A stretch of 45,940 nucleotides of DNA, from assembly GCA_030745875.1 (NCBI GenBank), contig JASLNT010000108.1, positions 1-45,940 on the forward strand. Reading direction: 5' to 3'. Every line of letters starts with the position of its first letter. The first letter of the stretch is position 1. Of the stretch, positions 15,563-25,283 are shown in pieces. The notes beneath the pieces are model-generated. The model had not been told where the DNA came from, ran no database searches, and saw only the letters and a list, made by a program, of their open reading frames with translations. The translations under genes and the position numbers were made by a program. Origin of the DNA: Phycisphaerae bacterium (lineage in GTDB: Bacteria > Planctomycetota > Phycisphaerae > SM23-33).

Positions 15563-17617
15563 ATGCTCAAACAGGCGACAATTCGGGTGGTGAGTCTACT
15601 GTGCGTCCTGATTGCGACGGGCTCTGCTTTCGGGCAGGTGGACTTGGATACGACCTATCCGTATACAGGCATGATCAACGGCACGAAGGTTCGCGTTCGC
15701 TCCGGGCGCGGAGATCCTTCGGGCGCCAACAACTACTACTACTGCGCGATCCTGGACAGTCCGGCGAAAGTCACCGTTGTCGGGGCCGACAAGGGATGGT
15801 TGGCGGTCCTGCCTCCCGAGGGTTGTTACAGCGTTGTTCTGCAGTCGGCGATCAAGACTGATATTACCGGTACGAAGGGGACCATGATCAAACTCGAGTG
15901 GGCTCGGGCCGCCGGAACCGCGCGAACGTCTGAATTCCGGGCCGGACAAGTCAAGCTGCCCGCTGGAACCGCAGTTGAGATACTCGGTACGGTTTCAGAT
16001 GGTTCGTATAAGTTTTACAAGATCAAATCGCCCAAGAATGTTCGCTTCTGGATATACGCGACCCTGGTCGACAAGGTCGGTTCCGCCGCGATCGCCAAAA
16101 CGCCGAAAGACCCGAGCGGTCTGGTTGCAACAACCACGCAACCGGCGAATTCGAGCAGTACCACCAAACCCGCGGTCGTCACTACGACGAATAAGACCAC
16201 CGATTCCAAACTCGTTGGCGTTACCGATGAGCAGATGAAGGAGTTCCGGGCAGTGCAGGGCGCCTTGCGAACGGAATACGCCAAGCCGGTTCTCAATCGC
16301 GATTACACTTCCCTTATCGACAAATTCCAGGCGATAAAGCTCGAAACCGGACATCCGCTGATCCCGTTTGTGAACTACTACGTGCAGTACCTCCGGGGCG
16401 ACAGAGATCGCATTGAGAGCATTCTCGCCGCCCGTCAATTGAGCACCGACGCCGCCGACGCCCAACGGGAATTTGACGCCGCCAGGACCAATGTGACCGT
16501 AACCGTTCCGCCCAAACCGCTCACGTTTGACGCCGATGGAATAATTGCGGAAAGCAGAATGTTCTCCGGAACTTCGGCTGTCAGAAAACGTTATATCGTT
16601 TACGATCGGAAGACGCATCGGCTGAACGCCTATGTCTATTCAACGGATTCGCAGGTCGATCTGGCGAGCGTTGTGGGCAAGCACATCGGAGTGTTTGGCG
16701 ACAGCAAATACGACAAGGGCCTCGGGGCCAACATAATCAATGTCAGGCAGATCGAGGTCATCGACGACAAGGCTGGTGTTCCCGTTCTGGACAAACCGGT
16801 GGTTCGAGCGGGTCCCAAACCCAAAGTTCCCGCGCCTCTGCCCAAACCGCTTACTATTCCCAAACCAATTCCCCCGACCGGGAAGGGCGGTATAACCAAG
16901 CCCACGCCGCTTATCGATCTGGTCCCGAAGGTTAAGCCCGCCGACACGAAGAAGCCTGCGCCGATAATCAAACCTGTTCCCCTCCCGACGACCAGACCCA
17001 AGACTGTGGGAACGGTTGACGTTGTCAAGCCCAAGCCTGTCGAAATCGTCAGGCCCAAACCCGTCGAGGTCGTGAAACCCAAGCCTGTCGACGTCGCCAA
17101 GCCCAAGCCTGTCGAGGTCGTGAAACCGAAGCCTGTCGACATCGCCAAGCCCAAGCCTGTCGACATCACCAAGCCCAAGCCTGTTGACATCGCCAAGCCC
17201 AAGCCTGTCGACATCGCCAAACCTATCGACATCGCCAAGCCCAAGCCTGTCGACATCGCCAAACCCAAACCTATCGACGTCGCCAAGCCCAAACCCGTCG
17301 ACATCGCCAAGCCCAAACCTGTCGACATCGTTAAGCCCAAGCCCGTCGACATCACCAAGCCGCCTTTGCCCAAAGTAAAACCGTTGCCTACAACCAGACC
17401 CGCAGCGGCGACTACCAGGCCGAGCAAACTTATAGACCTGGAGTCAATTAACAAGCGCCCGACTACGCGTCCGGCTTCGACTGACGCGATTCCGGCGCCT
17501 ACGAAACGCGTGAAGCCCGAAGATTTTCCCATGCCGCTTCCCCCCTCGGGCCTGCCTTTGCTGGACGTCAAGAAGACCCCGACAACAGTGCCTGTAAACG
17601 AAAGCGAATTTGACTGA
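15563..17617 (+). CDS. Secreted SH3-like protein with Lys-Pro octapeptide repeat tail
   Basis: The 684-residue product has a signal peptide (ends SAFGQ). The N-terminal half carries one or two bacterial SH3-like segments (TKVRVRSGRGDPSG..., LPAGTAVEILGT...). Such domains often bind peptidoglycan or peptide stems. The C-terminal third is low complexity: about 15 copies of an 8-residue unit like KPKPVDIA (DNA about 17025-17362; one unit is shortened to KPIDIA), flanked by other Pro/Lys/Thr-rich sequence. This basic, extended tail could span or bind the cell wall. AAGGAG lies close before the ATG, and a strong terminator follows. The specific function is unknown; related architectures are common in planctomycete genomes. 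Confidence 0.75.
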   Translation: MLKQATIRVVSLLCVLIATGSAFGQVDLDTTYPYTGMINGTKVRVRSGRGDPSGANNYYYCAILDSPAKVTVVGADKGWLAVLPPEGCYSVVLQSAIKTDITGTKGTMIKLEWARAAGTARTSEFRAGQVKLPAGTAVEILGTVSDGSYKFYKIKSPKNVRFWIYATLVDKVGSAAIAKTPKDPSGLVATTTQPANSSSTTKPAVVTTTNKTTDSKLVGVTDEQMKEFRAVQGALRTEYAKPVLNRDYTSLIDKFQAIKLETGHPLIPFVNYYVQYLRGDRDRIESILAARQLSTDAADAQREFDAARTNVTVTVPPKPLTFDADGIIAESRMFSGTSAVRKRYIVYDRKTHRLNAYVYSTDSQVDLASVVGKHIGVFGDSKYDKGLGANIINVRQIEVIDDKAGVPVLDKPVVRAGPKPKVPAPLPKPLTIPKPIPPTGKGGITKPTPLIDLVPKVKPADTKKPAPIIKPVPLPTTRPKTVGTVDVVKPKPVEIVRPKPVEVVKPKPVDVAKPKPVEVVKPKPVDIAKPKPVDITKPKPVDIAKPKPVDIAKPIDIAKPKPVDIAKPKPIDVAKPKPVDIAKPKPVDIVKPKPVDITKPPLPKVKPLPTTRPAAATTRPSKLIDLESINKRPTTRPASTDAIPAPTKRVKPEDFPMPLPPSGLPLLDVKKTPTTVPVNESEFD
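17025..17362 (+). repeat. 24-bp tandem repeat array coding for KPKPVDIA-type units
   Basis: About 15 in-frame copies of a 24-bp unit are seen, with one deletion variant. The central units differ mainly at silent positions and at V/I or A/T/V residues, which suggests recent expansion by slippage or unequal exchange. The antisense strand also stays open across the array as a by-product of the repeat, which is not evidence of a gene. Confidence 0.85.
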
Positions 17618-17637
17618 GTCTCTTTCTGAGCCTTTTG

Positions 17638-17679
17638 ACCGGCCCTGAGGAGAAACAGTCTTCAGGGCCGGTTCTTTTT
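17638..17679 (+). terminator. Intrinsic terminator
   Basis: The 11-bp perfect stem ACCGGCCCTGA / TCAGGGCCGGT (17638-17648 and 17662-17672) is followed by TCTTTTT. It separates the SH3 gene from cimA. Confidence 0.92.
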
Positions 17680-17735
17680 ATCGACCATCTCATACTGTCG
17701 TGCAGACCGCAAGGCACGGCAGGCGAGGCGCCAAC

Positions 17736-19331
17736 ATGGATAAACAGACCAAGAGAATAGAAATATACGACAGTACGCTTCGCGACGGAGCCCAGGGGCG
17801 CGGCGTGAGCTTATCGGTCCAGGACAAACTCCAGGTCACCGAACTGCTCGACGGGCTTGGTGCGGACTACGTGGAGGGCGGGTATCCGCTGAGCAACCCG
17901 AAGGATGCGGCGTACTTCACCGAGGTCCGCAAGCTGAAATTGAATCACACGAGGATTGCGGCGTTTGGCATGACGCGCCGGAAGGACACGCAAGCTGCGG
18001 ACGACGCATGCATGCAGGCGCTGCTTGCCAGCGAGGCTCCGGTCATCACGATTGTGGGCAAGAGCTGGGATCTGCACATTCGAGAGGTCCTGGGCGTGAC
18101 CGCCGATGAGAATCTCGCGATGATCGCCGATTCGATCGCCCTTATGGTTCAATCCGGTCGCGAGGCGATCTTCGATGCGGAGCATTTTTTCGACGGTTGG
18201 AAGGCCAACCCCGCATTCGCCCTGGCGACGTTACGCGCCGCAGTCGATGGCGGTGCGACTTCTGTTGTGTTGTGCGACACCAACGGGGGGACGCTTCCCA
18301 CGCAGGTCGGACTGATCGTCGAGGAAGTTGCCCGCGAGTTGCCCTCTGTCAAACTCGGCGTCCACTGCCACAACGACAGCGGTTTGGCGCTCGCCTGTTC
18401 GCTGGCGGCCGTCGAGCACGGCGGGGTGCAGGTCCAGGGCACGATTAACGGAATAGGCGAGCGATGCGGTAACGCCGACATCCTCGCCGTCGCGGCGAAT
18501 CTCGCGGTGAAATACGACCAGTACGAACTACTCCGCGACGGAGCCCTCAGTGAGTTAACGACTGTCTCAAGGCGTTTCAACGAACTGAGCAACCAGTCGC
18601 CCAGGGGCAATCAACCGTTCGTGGGCGGTTCGGCGTTCGCTCACAAAGGCGGGATGCACGTCCACGCCGTACAGCGCAACCCGGAGACTTACGAGCACAT
18701 CGACCCCGCCCGCGTCGGTAACGTTCGGCGGATTCTGGTCAGCGAGCTTTCGGGCGTCAGCAACATAGCCGCCGTCCTGCCCGAGAAATTCAACATCAGC
18801 GCCGATAAAGACGCCCAGCGGCGCATTCTGCACGCACTTAGCGAGCTTGAGAATGAGGGTTACCAGTACGAGGCCGCAGAGGCGAGCCTCGACTTGCTTG
18901 TCCGTCGCGTACTGGGCGGCCCGTGGTATCACAAGGCCTGGGACCTGGACCACTACCGCTGCGTGATATTCAAATCCCACAGCGCCGAAGCGAACACCGA
19001 AGCGATCGTCAAGCTCGCCATTGGCGGACGAACGCACCACACGGTGGCCGAGGGCGACGGACCGGTCGACAGTCTGTATCGAGCCCTTAGAAGGGCGTTG
19101 CGGGGCGATTACCCGCAGGTGGACGATCTGCACCTTGTCGATTATCGGGTCTCTGTGGTCAATACGTCGGCTGAGACGGCGGCGAAGGTGCGCGTTGTTA
19201 TTGACTGGAATGATACAACCACCGCCGGAGTCGGCAGCGTGGGGGTTAGCGAGAATATCATAGAAGCTTCATGGCTGGCGCTGGTCGACGCAGTAGAATA
19301 CGAACTTTTGAGAGATGTCGGTCCGAACTGA
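17736..19331 (+). CDS. cimA: (R)-citramalate synthase
   Basis: The 531-residue enzyme condenses pyruvate and acetyl-CoA to citramalate, the first step of threonine-independent isoleucine synthesis. It belongs to the DRE-TIM family of 2-isopropylmalate synthases: DSTLRDGAQG near the N-terminus, YVEGGYPLSNPKD, the metal-binding HCHNDSGLALA, and a C-terminal LeuA-type regulatory dimer domain. The GGYPLSNPKD wording and the length match the CimA type rather than leuA; homocitrate synthase is a less likely alternative. ATG 17736 is preferred, with GAGG 7 nt upstream, over GTG 17700. valS follows after 57 bp on the same strand, so they may be co-transcribed. Confidence 0.88.
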   Translation: MDKQTKRIEIYDSTLRDGAQGRGVSLSVQDKLQVTELLDGLGADYVEGGYPLSNPKDAAYFTEVRKLKLNHTRIAAFGMTRRKDTQAADDACMQALLASEAPVITIVGKSWDLHIREVLGVTADENLAMIADSIALMVQSGREAIFDAEHFFDGWKANPAFALATLRAAVDGGATSVVLCDTNGGTLPTQVGLIVEEVARELPSVKLGVHCHNDSGLALACSLAAVEHGGVQVQGTINGIGERCGNADILAVAANLAVKYDQYELLRDGALSELTTVSRRFNELSNQSPRGNQPFVGGSAFAHKGGMHVHAVQRNPETYEHIDPARVGNVRRILVSELSGVSNIAAVLPEKFNISADKDAQRRILHALSELENEGYQYEAAEASLDLLVRRVLGGPWYHKAWDLDHYRCVIFKSHSAEANTEAIVKLAIGGRTHHTVAEGDGPVDSLYRALRRALRGDYPQVDDLHLVDYRVSVVNTSAETAAKVRVVIDWNDTTTAGVGSVGVSENIIEASWLALVDAVEYELLRDVGPN

Positions 19332-19388
19332 TCTGCGCCGTCGCAATCTTATGAGCAGACACTCAAACCCTTAACCGGAATATACGCA

Positions 19389-22388
19389 ATGTCATCTGAA
19401 TTGTCTAAAACGTACGAACCCGGGTCGATCGAGGAACAAACGTATGCCGGCTGGATCGACGCAGGCGTTTTCGACGCCGATCCGAGCGCCCCGGGCTCTA
19501 CATACACGATTGTCATCCCGCCCCCAAACGTGACCGCGCCCCTGCACCTGGGCCACGCGTTGAACAACGCGCTCCAGGATATCCTGATTCGATTCCGAAG
19601 GATGCAACAGAACAACACCCTTTGGATGCCGGGCACGGACCACGCGGGCATCGCTACGCAGACGGTGGTTGAAAAACGCATCCTAGCCGAGGAACACAAG
19701 CGCCGGACCGATTTCGAGCGCGAAGAGTTCGTCAAGCGAATCGAGGCGTGGAAGGAAGAGTACGAGGCCTGTATTATCGCCCAACTCAAGGCGATGGGCT
19801 GCTCGTGCGACTGGAAGCGCACGCGATTTACGATGGACGACGTGTGCGCCAAATCCGTACGCGAGAACTTTTTCAAGCTCTTCACCGACGGACTGATCTA
19901 CCGCGGAAAACGTTTGGTCAACTGGGACCCGGCTACTCAGACGGTGCTGGCGGACGATGAAGTCGAGCACGAGACCGTCAACGGGGCGTTCTGGTACATG
20001 CAGTATCCGCTGGTCGAAACGGTGACTGTCGGCGAGGAGGTCATAGAGCACGTCACCGTCGCCACCACGCGTCCTGAGACCATGCTGGGCGATACGGCTG
20101 TGGCGATGAATCCGTCCGACCCGCGAGCCGACGCGCTGGTTGGGAAGATGGTGCGCCTGCCGCTGGTGGGGCGGCTGATCCCGATAATTGCAGACGATCA
20201 CGTTGTGCTGTCAGACCCTGACAGCGAAGACGAAAAAGCCAAGTTCTCCACCGGCTTTCTGAAGGTGACGCCCGCGCACGATCCCGACGACTACCAGATA
20301 GGCCAGCGACACGATCTGCCGCTGATTAACGTGATGGCTCCGGACGGAACAATCTCCGACCGTCACGGTTGGGACGATGCTGCCGGCAGCGACGCCGAGC
20401 AGTTCCTGACGATGGATCGCTTCGAGGCCCGCAAGGCGATAGTCGAATGGTTCCGCACGGAGAACCTGTTGGAGGATGTTCGCGACTACACTCACGAAGT
20501 CGGTCATTCCTACCGCAGCCACGTGCCCATCGAACCGTATCTCTCGGACCAGTGGTACGTCGCGGTCAAGCAGCCGATCGAACATCTTTCGGGCAAGTTC
20601 GGCGAGGGCGCCATTGGCGAGACTGACGTTCCAGGCAATTCGCTGGCCGGGATCGCACTCAAACCGCTGCTGGACGGTCGCCTGCGTTTCACTCCGGAGC
20701 GATACGCCAGAACTTACGAAACGTGGCTTGAGAATCTTCGCGACTGGCCTATCAGCCGCCAGTTGTGGTGGGGGCACCAGATCCCCGTCTGGTCGCAGGA
20801 CCTCAAACCGCCCGAAGATGCTCCATGCGATCTGGAAGCACGCGGCGCCGCTGCGGTGGATGTTGCAGCCGGCGGGAGCATTAAGGGCTCCCTGGGCCTA
20901 TACCCCGTGCGTTACGGTCTGCAGTATACCGAGCATCCGGAGGACGACACGCTCGTTCGGAGCTACATTTGCCTGGATTGCGACGAGCCGGTGGCGGTGG
21001 AGTTTATCGAGCAGGCCGGATGGACGCGCGATCCGGACGTTCTCGACACGTGGTTCAGTTCGGCGCTCTGGCCGTTTTCGACGCTGGGCTGGCCGGAGCA
21101 GACTGACGCATTGGACGCTTACTATCCGGGCGACGTTCTGTGCACCGCCCGCGAAATTATCACGCTCTGGGTCAGCCGCATGGTGATGATGGGGCAATAC
21201 TGCCTGGGCGACATCCCGTTCTCTGACGTATTCATCCACGCGATGATCCAGGACGGTCAGGGACGCAAAATGTCCAAGTCGCTGGGCAACGGGATCGATC
21301 CGCTGGATATTATCGACTCACACGGCGCCGATGCGATGCGATTCACCCTGGCGCAGATGACCACGCAAACACAGGACGTTCGCATGCCCGTCCAGGCGAT
21401 AACGCTGCCTGACGGACGCGAAGTTAACTCCTCGCCGAAATTCGATATCGGGCGAAACTTCTGCAACAAACTCTGGAATGCGTCGCGGTTTGCGATGATG
21501 AACCTGCAGGCCGTGCCCGCATGGTCGCAGATACGCCCCGGAGCCGATCTGGCCGATACGTGGATTCTGTCGCGATTGAACTCGACGGTCGCGTCGGTCA
21601 CCGCTGCGATCGAAGCGTTCCGGTTCAGCGAGATGTCAGAGGCGATATACCACTTCATGTGGGACGATCTGTGCGACTGGTATCTCGAAATCGCCAAGAT
21701 CCGCATTGGCGCCGGGCAGGACACGCCCAAGGCGATCGTCGCGCACTGCCTGGATGTCCTGCTGCGCTTGCTGCATCCCATATGCCCGTTCATCACCGAG
21801 GCGATCTGGGCGAAATTGAATGAACTTGTTCCCGCCCGCGGTCCCGGCGGGGCCGCTGGCGAGCCGATACTGGCCAGGGCGCTCTGGCCGAGGGCTGACG
21901 CCGCCGCGATAAACACCCAGGCCGAGCAGCAGTTTGCGATGCTCACCGATCTGATAAGACAGTGTCGAAATATTCGCACCAAGCACGGGGTCGCTCCGTC
22001 GGAGTTGGTGAACGCCATCGTGGACACCTCGGGCGACGCCTCTCGCGTAGTTGGCGAGAATATCGATCTGATCAAGGCCCAAGCCGGACTCGGCGAAATA
22101 ACAATCGGCGACGCCGAGACCGCCCAACCGTCCGGTTCGGGCGCCGTTACCGGCGGGGGGGTGCGAATCTTCCTGCTGGATGTGATCGACGCGTCGGCTG
22201 AGATCGCCCGCCTGACCAAACAGGCCGAAACGCTGGAAAAAGGAATCGCCGGTATCGAGGGCAAGCTGGGCAACGAGAACTTCGTTAAGCGAGCGCCCGC
22301 CGAAGTAGTGGAAAGAGAGCGACAGCGACTCGAATCTCTCCGCAGAGACCTGCAAACGGTCCAAGAGGCTCTTGCGGCGGTAAGCTAG
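19389..22388 (+). CDS. valS: Valyl-tRNA synthetase
   Basis: The 999-residue class I aminoacyl-tRNA synthetase charges tRNA-Val. Signature motifs are HLGH (53-56, in PPNVTAPLHLGHAL) and KMSKS (627-631, in GRKMSKSLGNGIDPLDII). The editing CP1 domain (about 190-400, with TTRPETMLGDTAVA and the later DPDDYQIGQRH), the anticodon-binding domain and a C-terminal coiled-coil arm (about 925-999) are all present. Length is normal for bacterial ValS. The ribosome site (CCGGAA) is weak. The gene ends convergently with the GH20 gene with only 13 bp between stop codons. Confidence 0.97.
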   Translation: MSSELSKTYEPGSIEEQTYAGWIDAGVFDADPSAPGSTYTIVIPPPNVTAPLHLGHALNNALQDILIRFRRMQQNNTLWMPGTDHAGIATQTVVEKRILAEEHKRRTDFEREEFVKRIEAWKEEYEACIIAQLKAMGCSCDWKRTRFTMDDVCAKSVRENFFKLFTDGLIYRGKRLVNWDPATQTVLADDEVEHETVNGAFWYMQYPLVETVTVGEEVIEHVTVATTRPETMLGDTAVAMNPSDPRADALVGKMVRLPLVGRLIPIIADDHVVLSDPDSEDEKAKFSTGFLKVTPAHDPDDYQIGQRHDLPLINVMAPDGTISDRHGWDDAAGSDAEQFLTMDRFEARKAIVEWFRTENLLEDVRDYTHEVGHSYRSHVPIEPYLSDQWYVAVKQPIEHLSGKFGEGAIGETDVPGNSLAGIALKPLLDGRLRFTPERYARTYETWLENLRDWPISRQLWWGHQIPVWSQDLKPPEDAPCDLEARGAAAVDVAAGGSIKGSLGLYPVRYGLQYTEHPEDDTLVRSYICLDCDEPVAVEFIEQAGWTRDPDVLDTWFSSALWPFSTLGWPEQTDALDAYYPGDVLCTAREIITLWVSRMVMMGQYCLGDIPFSDVFIHAMIQDGQGRKMSKSLGNGIDPLDIIDSHGADAMRFTLAQMTTQTQDVRMPVQAITLPDGREVNSSPKFDIGRNFCNKLWNASRFAMMNLQAVPAWSQIRPGADLADTWILSRLNSTVASVTAAIEAFRFSEMSEAIYHFMWDDLCDWYLEIAKIRIGAGQDTPKAIVAHCLDVLLRLLHPICPFITEAIWAKLNELVPARGPGGAAGEPILARALWPRADAAAINTQAEQQFAMLTDLIRQCRNIRTKHGVAPSELVNAIVDTSGDASRVVGENIDLIKAQAGLGEITIGDAETAQPSGSGAVTGGGVRIFLLDVIDASAEIARLTKQAETLEKGIAGIEGKLGNENFVKRAPAEVVERERQRLESLRRDLQTVQEALAAVS

Positions 22389-22416
22389 ACAAGCCCGGAC
22401 GTCATTTCGGCTTGTC
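22388..22416. terminator. Possible hairpin between valS and the GH20 gene
   Basis: GACAAGCC (22388-22395) and GGCTTGTC (22409-22416) form an 8-bp stem spanning the convergent stop codons. No U-run follows, so terminator function is uncertain. Confidence 0.3.
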
Positions 22417-24111
22417 GATGTCTGTCGGTTGGCGGTAGTTTACTCCCGCCGCGTCCAGGCGTTTTAAGTGCTTCAGCAGGCGGGCGTGGAATCCGGCGTA
22501 GCTGCGTCCCTCGGGGGCGGACCATCCCGCTTCGCTCAATGCGCAGGCGCGCGGGTAGGTCATGTATAAGATGTGCGGGAAGCTCTTCATCCGCTCGCCC
22601 CAGAGATTCGCCTGGACGCCGAGGACCAACTTGGGATTCGTCTGCTTTATGTAGTCGGGCATTGGCTCAAGTTCGTAGGTTCTTCGCAGGGTTATAACGG
22701 ACCGCCCGAAGCCCTGAGGTTCGGATTTCCTGTCCGGTGATTGAACGTAGTCGAAGTAGCAGTGGGCCGTCGGACTCATCACCAGGTACTGTCCGTTCTT
22801 TGAGGCCATCTCAACGTGTTTGTCGGCGCGTCCCGACCGCCAGTACATGCCCACCGCGCCGGCCTTGGCGCCGCTCTCGAGGATCTCATCCCAGCCGACG
22901 AGAGTGCGGGACTTGGTCTGGAGATACTTCGACATGCGCCCGACGAAATAACCGTGCAGTTGCGTCACGTCCTTGATGCCCTCAGCCTCCATCCTTTTCT
23001 TGCAATCGGCGCACTTGCGCCAATACCGCTTACTGCACTCGTCGGCTCCGATGTGAATGTACTTGCTGGGGAAGACTTCCAACATTTCATCCAGCATGCC
23101 CTGGAGAATCTTGTAGGTCTTCTCCTTTCCGGGGCAGACCTCCCCGCCCCGCATCAGCTTGCCCTCAACCGTGCATCCGCATTCCGGGCAGCCCCTCAGA
23201 AACGCTGCGCTGTGGCCGGGCATTTCGAATTCCGGCACGATGTTCACGAAGCGTTTGGTCGCGAAGGCTACCAGCGACTTGAGTTCCTTCTGCGTGTAGT
23301 AACGCCTGGCCGGCTTGTGATAGGTCTGTTTAGCGAGCCGCTCGGGATCATCAGCATTGCGCTTCTTGTCGGGCGTCAGCGCCGGGCGCTTCAATATCTC
23401 AGGACACCAGTTCTGATGGTCGGTCAGATGGATTTGCAGCGAGTTAAGCTTGTGCAACGCCATGTAATCGACGTACTGCTTGAGTTCGTCGATTGTCCAG
23501 AAATGCCTTGCCGGATCGATAAGCAATCCCCGCCACTGGAATCTCGGCTTGTCGACAATTGTCACGCATGGGACGGTAAGCGAACTGACCGGTCTTGCGG
23601 TCGGGATGTTCGGTTCGTCGCACGGGCGGGGCGGTTTGACGGTCTGTTTACCGCCCAAGACCCCTTCAACCATCGCAGGAGCCCGGAAGGCGGCCGGGGG
23701 CGCCAGTTGCAGCAGCGTAATCCCGCCGTAGAACGCTCCGGCGGGTTTGGGGGCGCGGATAATGACGCCGTTCCTGGCGACCGTAAGCGAGTAGCCCTCC
23801 GGCCCGAGTTTGGCGTCGGCCTGAGTCGCAGTCAGCAGAATCGCACCGCTCGCGGGCGCCGAATTGCTCGGCGCGGCGGTGATCTTCTCGCCCAGCGCAA
23901 GCGACAGACGCCCAGCCAGGTAGCCGGCCGCATCAGCCAACATCGAGTCGCCGGCGGTGTAGAGAACCTTGGTCTTTGGCGTGATTTGAAAGGCTCCGTC
24001 GCCAGCGGTGATTTTCGTCGGTTTGGGGATGATCGCTGGCGTTGCCCCGCCGACTCGGGCCGCTTGAGCGATTAACGCAACAAAGAGAACTGCCTTTAGT
24101 GTTTTATTCAT
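22402..24111 (-). CDS. Secreted GH20 beta-N-acetylhexosaminidase
   Basis: The 569-residue product has a signal peptide, an N-terminal GH20b-like domain (about 30-140, IIPKPTKITAGDGAF to the GPEGYSL region) and a catalytic TIM barrel. The barrel shows RGLLIDPARHF, LHKLNSLQIHLTD, PEFEMPGHS and the catalytic HIGADE near residue 352, whose adjacent Asp-Glu pair drives substrate-assisted cleavage of terminal GlcNAc or GalNAc. The common form is HIGGDE; Ala replaces the second Gly. Two CxxC pairs (CPECGC and CADCKK) suggest a metal site or disulfides. ATG 24111 is chosen for AGGAG 7 nt upstream over an extension to 24153. It is divergent from the Tat aldo-keto reductase gene. Confidence 0.9.
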   Translation of the reverse strand: MNKTLKAVLFVALIAQAARVGGATPAIIPKPTKITAGDGAFQITPKTKVLYTAGDSMLADAAGYLAGRLSLALGEKITAAPSNSAPASGAILLTATQADAKLGPEGYSLTVARNGVIIRAPKPAGAFYGGITLLQLAPPAAFRAPAMVEGVLGGKQTVKPPRPCDEPNIPTARPVSSLTVPCVTIVDKPRFQWRGLLIDPARHFWTIDELKQYVDYMALHKLNSLQIHLTDHQNWCPEILKRPALTPDKKRNADDPERLAKQTYHKPARRYYTQKELKSLVAFATKRFVNIVPEFEMPGHSAAFLRGCPECGCTVEGKLMRGGEVCPGKEKTYKILQGMLDEMLEVFPSKYIHIGADECSKRYWRKCADCKKRMEAEGIKDVTQLHGYFVGRMSKYLQTKSRTLVGWDEILESGAKAGAVGMYWRSGRADKHVEMASKNGQYLVMSPTAHCYFDYVQSPDRKSEPQGFGRSVITLRRTYELEPMPDYIKQTNPKLVLGVQANLWGERMKSFPHILYMTYPRACALSEAGWSAPEGRSYAGFHARLLKHLKRLDAAGVNYRQPTDIDKPK

Positions 24112-24242
24112 CTTGATTCTCCTGAGATGGTTGTAAGGTATACTCGCGGTCAATTAAAGAATGAATTGTGGCTGTGGGGCGGGAAATCTGCGACGATAGA
24201 TGTTGTGTGCTGGATCGTTATAATCAAACACGGGAGCAGATT

Positions 24243-25178
24243 ATGAGAATCGGACGACGCGAATTCCTGGAAAGTATCGCCGCCGGAGCCGCCGGAATCA
24301 CCCTTAGCGGGTGCGCGGGCCCGGTTGCTGTCGCCAAACCGAAACCCGCAATGTCTCCAATGTTCGACGCGTACGAGACTGTCACAATAGCCCACACAAA
24401 GATCGAGACGTCTCTGGTCGGATTGGGAACGGGCATGCGGGGATGGATGCGCAAATCGGACCAGACCCGCCTCGGACAAGCCGGTTTCACCAAACTCGTC
24501 CGCGGCGCGCTTGAGCGGGGCGTGCGATGCTTCGACCTGGCCGACCTGTACGGTTCCCACCCGTTCTTCGCCAAAGCCATGAAGCCCGTCAAGCGTGACA
24601 AATACACAATCCTGACGAAGATATGGTGGAAGCCCAAGGGAGTGCCCGACAGGGACCGCCCGGACGCCGATGTGATGGTGGGGCGATTCCTCAAGGAGTT
24701 GCAGACCGATTACCTGGACGTTGTGCAACTGCATTGCGTAACGTCGCCCAAGTGGCCGGAGAACCTTCGCAAGCAGATGGACCTGTTGGACGGGCTCAAG
24801 AAGAAGGGCGTTATCCGCGCGCACGGTGTTTCGTGTCATTCGCTGGACGCCTTGAACGCCGCGGCGGACGAGCCATGGACCGATTGCGTCCATGCACGCA
24901 TAAACCCCTACCGCGAGCGCACCGACGGCAGCGCCCAGGAAGTCGGCGCCGCTGTCAGAAGACTCGCTGCTGCCGGTAAGGGCGTAATTGGAATGAAGAT
25001 AATGGGGCAGGGCGCCTTCCGCGACAGCGACGAGAAGCGCAACGCCTCAATCAAGTTCGCACTCGGCTTGGGTGCGGTCAACACAATGATAGTTGGTTTC
25101 GAGAAACTCTCTGAAATCGATGACTTCGCGGCGCGAGTGCGTAAAGTCAAACGCCCCCAAGCCGTCACCGCAACATGA
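24243..25178 (+). CDS. Tat-exported aldo/keto reductase lipoprotein
   Basis: The 311-residue protein begins with a twin-arginine signal (GRREFLESIAAGAAGITLSGC), which also contains a lipobox at Cys24, so export in folded form and lipid anchoring are likely. The AKR catalytic tetrad is complete: Asp98, Tyr103, Lys126 and His164. A C-terminal iron-sulfur domain seen in some relatives is not apparent. ATG 24243 is chosen because GGGAG precedes it by 7 nt and the signal starts there; an upstream extension to 24168 is rejected. Such exported oxidoreductases are common in PVC bacteria, where they are thought to act on sugars. The substrate is unknown. Confidence 0.85.
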   Translation: MRIGRREFLESIAAGAAGITLSGCAGPVAVAKPKPAMSPMFDAYETVTIAHTKIETSLVGLGTGMRGWMRKSDQTRLGQAGFTKLVRGALERGVRCFDLADLYGSHPFFAKAMKPVKRDKYTILTKIWWKPKGVPDRDRPDADVMVGRFLKELQTDYLDVVQLHCVTSPKWPENLRKQMDLLDGLKKKGVIRAHGVSCHSLDALNAAADEPWTDCVHARINPYRERTDGSAQEVGAAVRRLAAAGKGVIGMKIMGQGAFRDSDEKRNASIKFALGLGAVNTMIVGFEKLSEIDDFAARVRKVKRPQAVTAT

Positions 25179-25283
25179 CACCGAGCCGTTTTTTAGCGGC
25201 CGTCATAGTCTTCGCCTGAGTGTCTTCGCCTCACGGTTTGGTCGTCTCAAGATCGCCAGCCCGCCGACCGCCAGCCCCGATGT

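Noticed and set aside
16636..17571. 311-codon minus-strand frame rich in GLGLAMSTG
   Set aside because: It is the antisense reading of the 24-bp Lys-Pro repeat array; the repetition keeps the opposite strand open.
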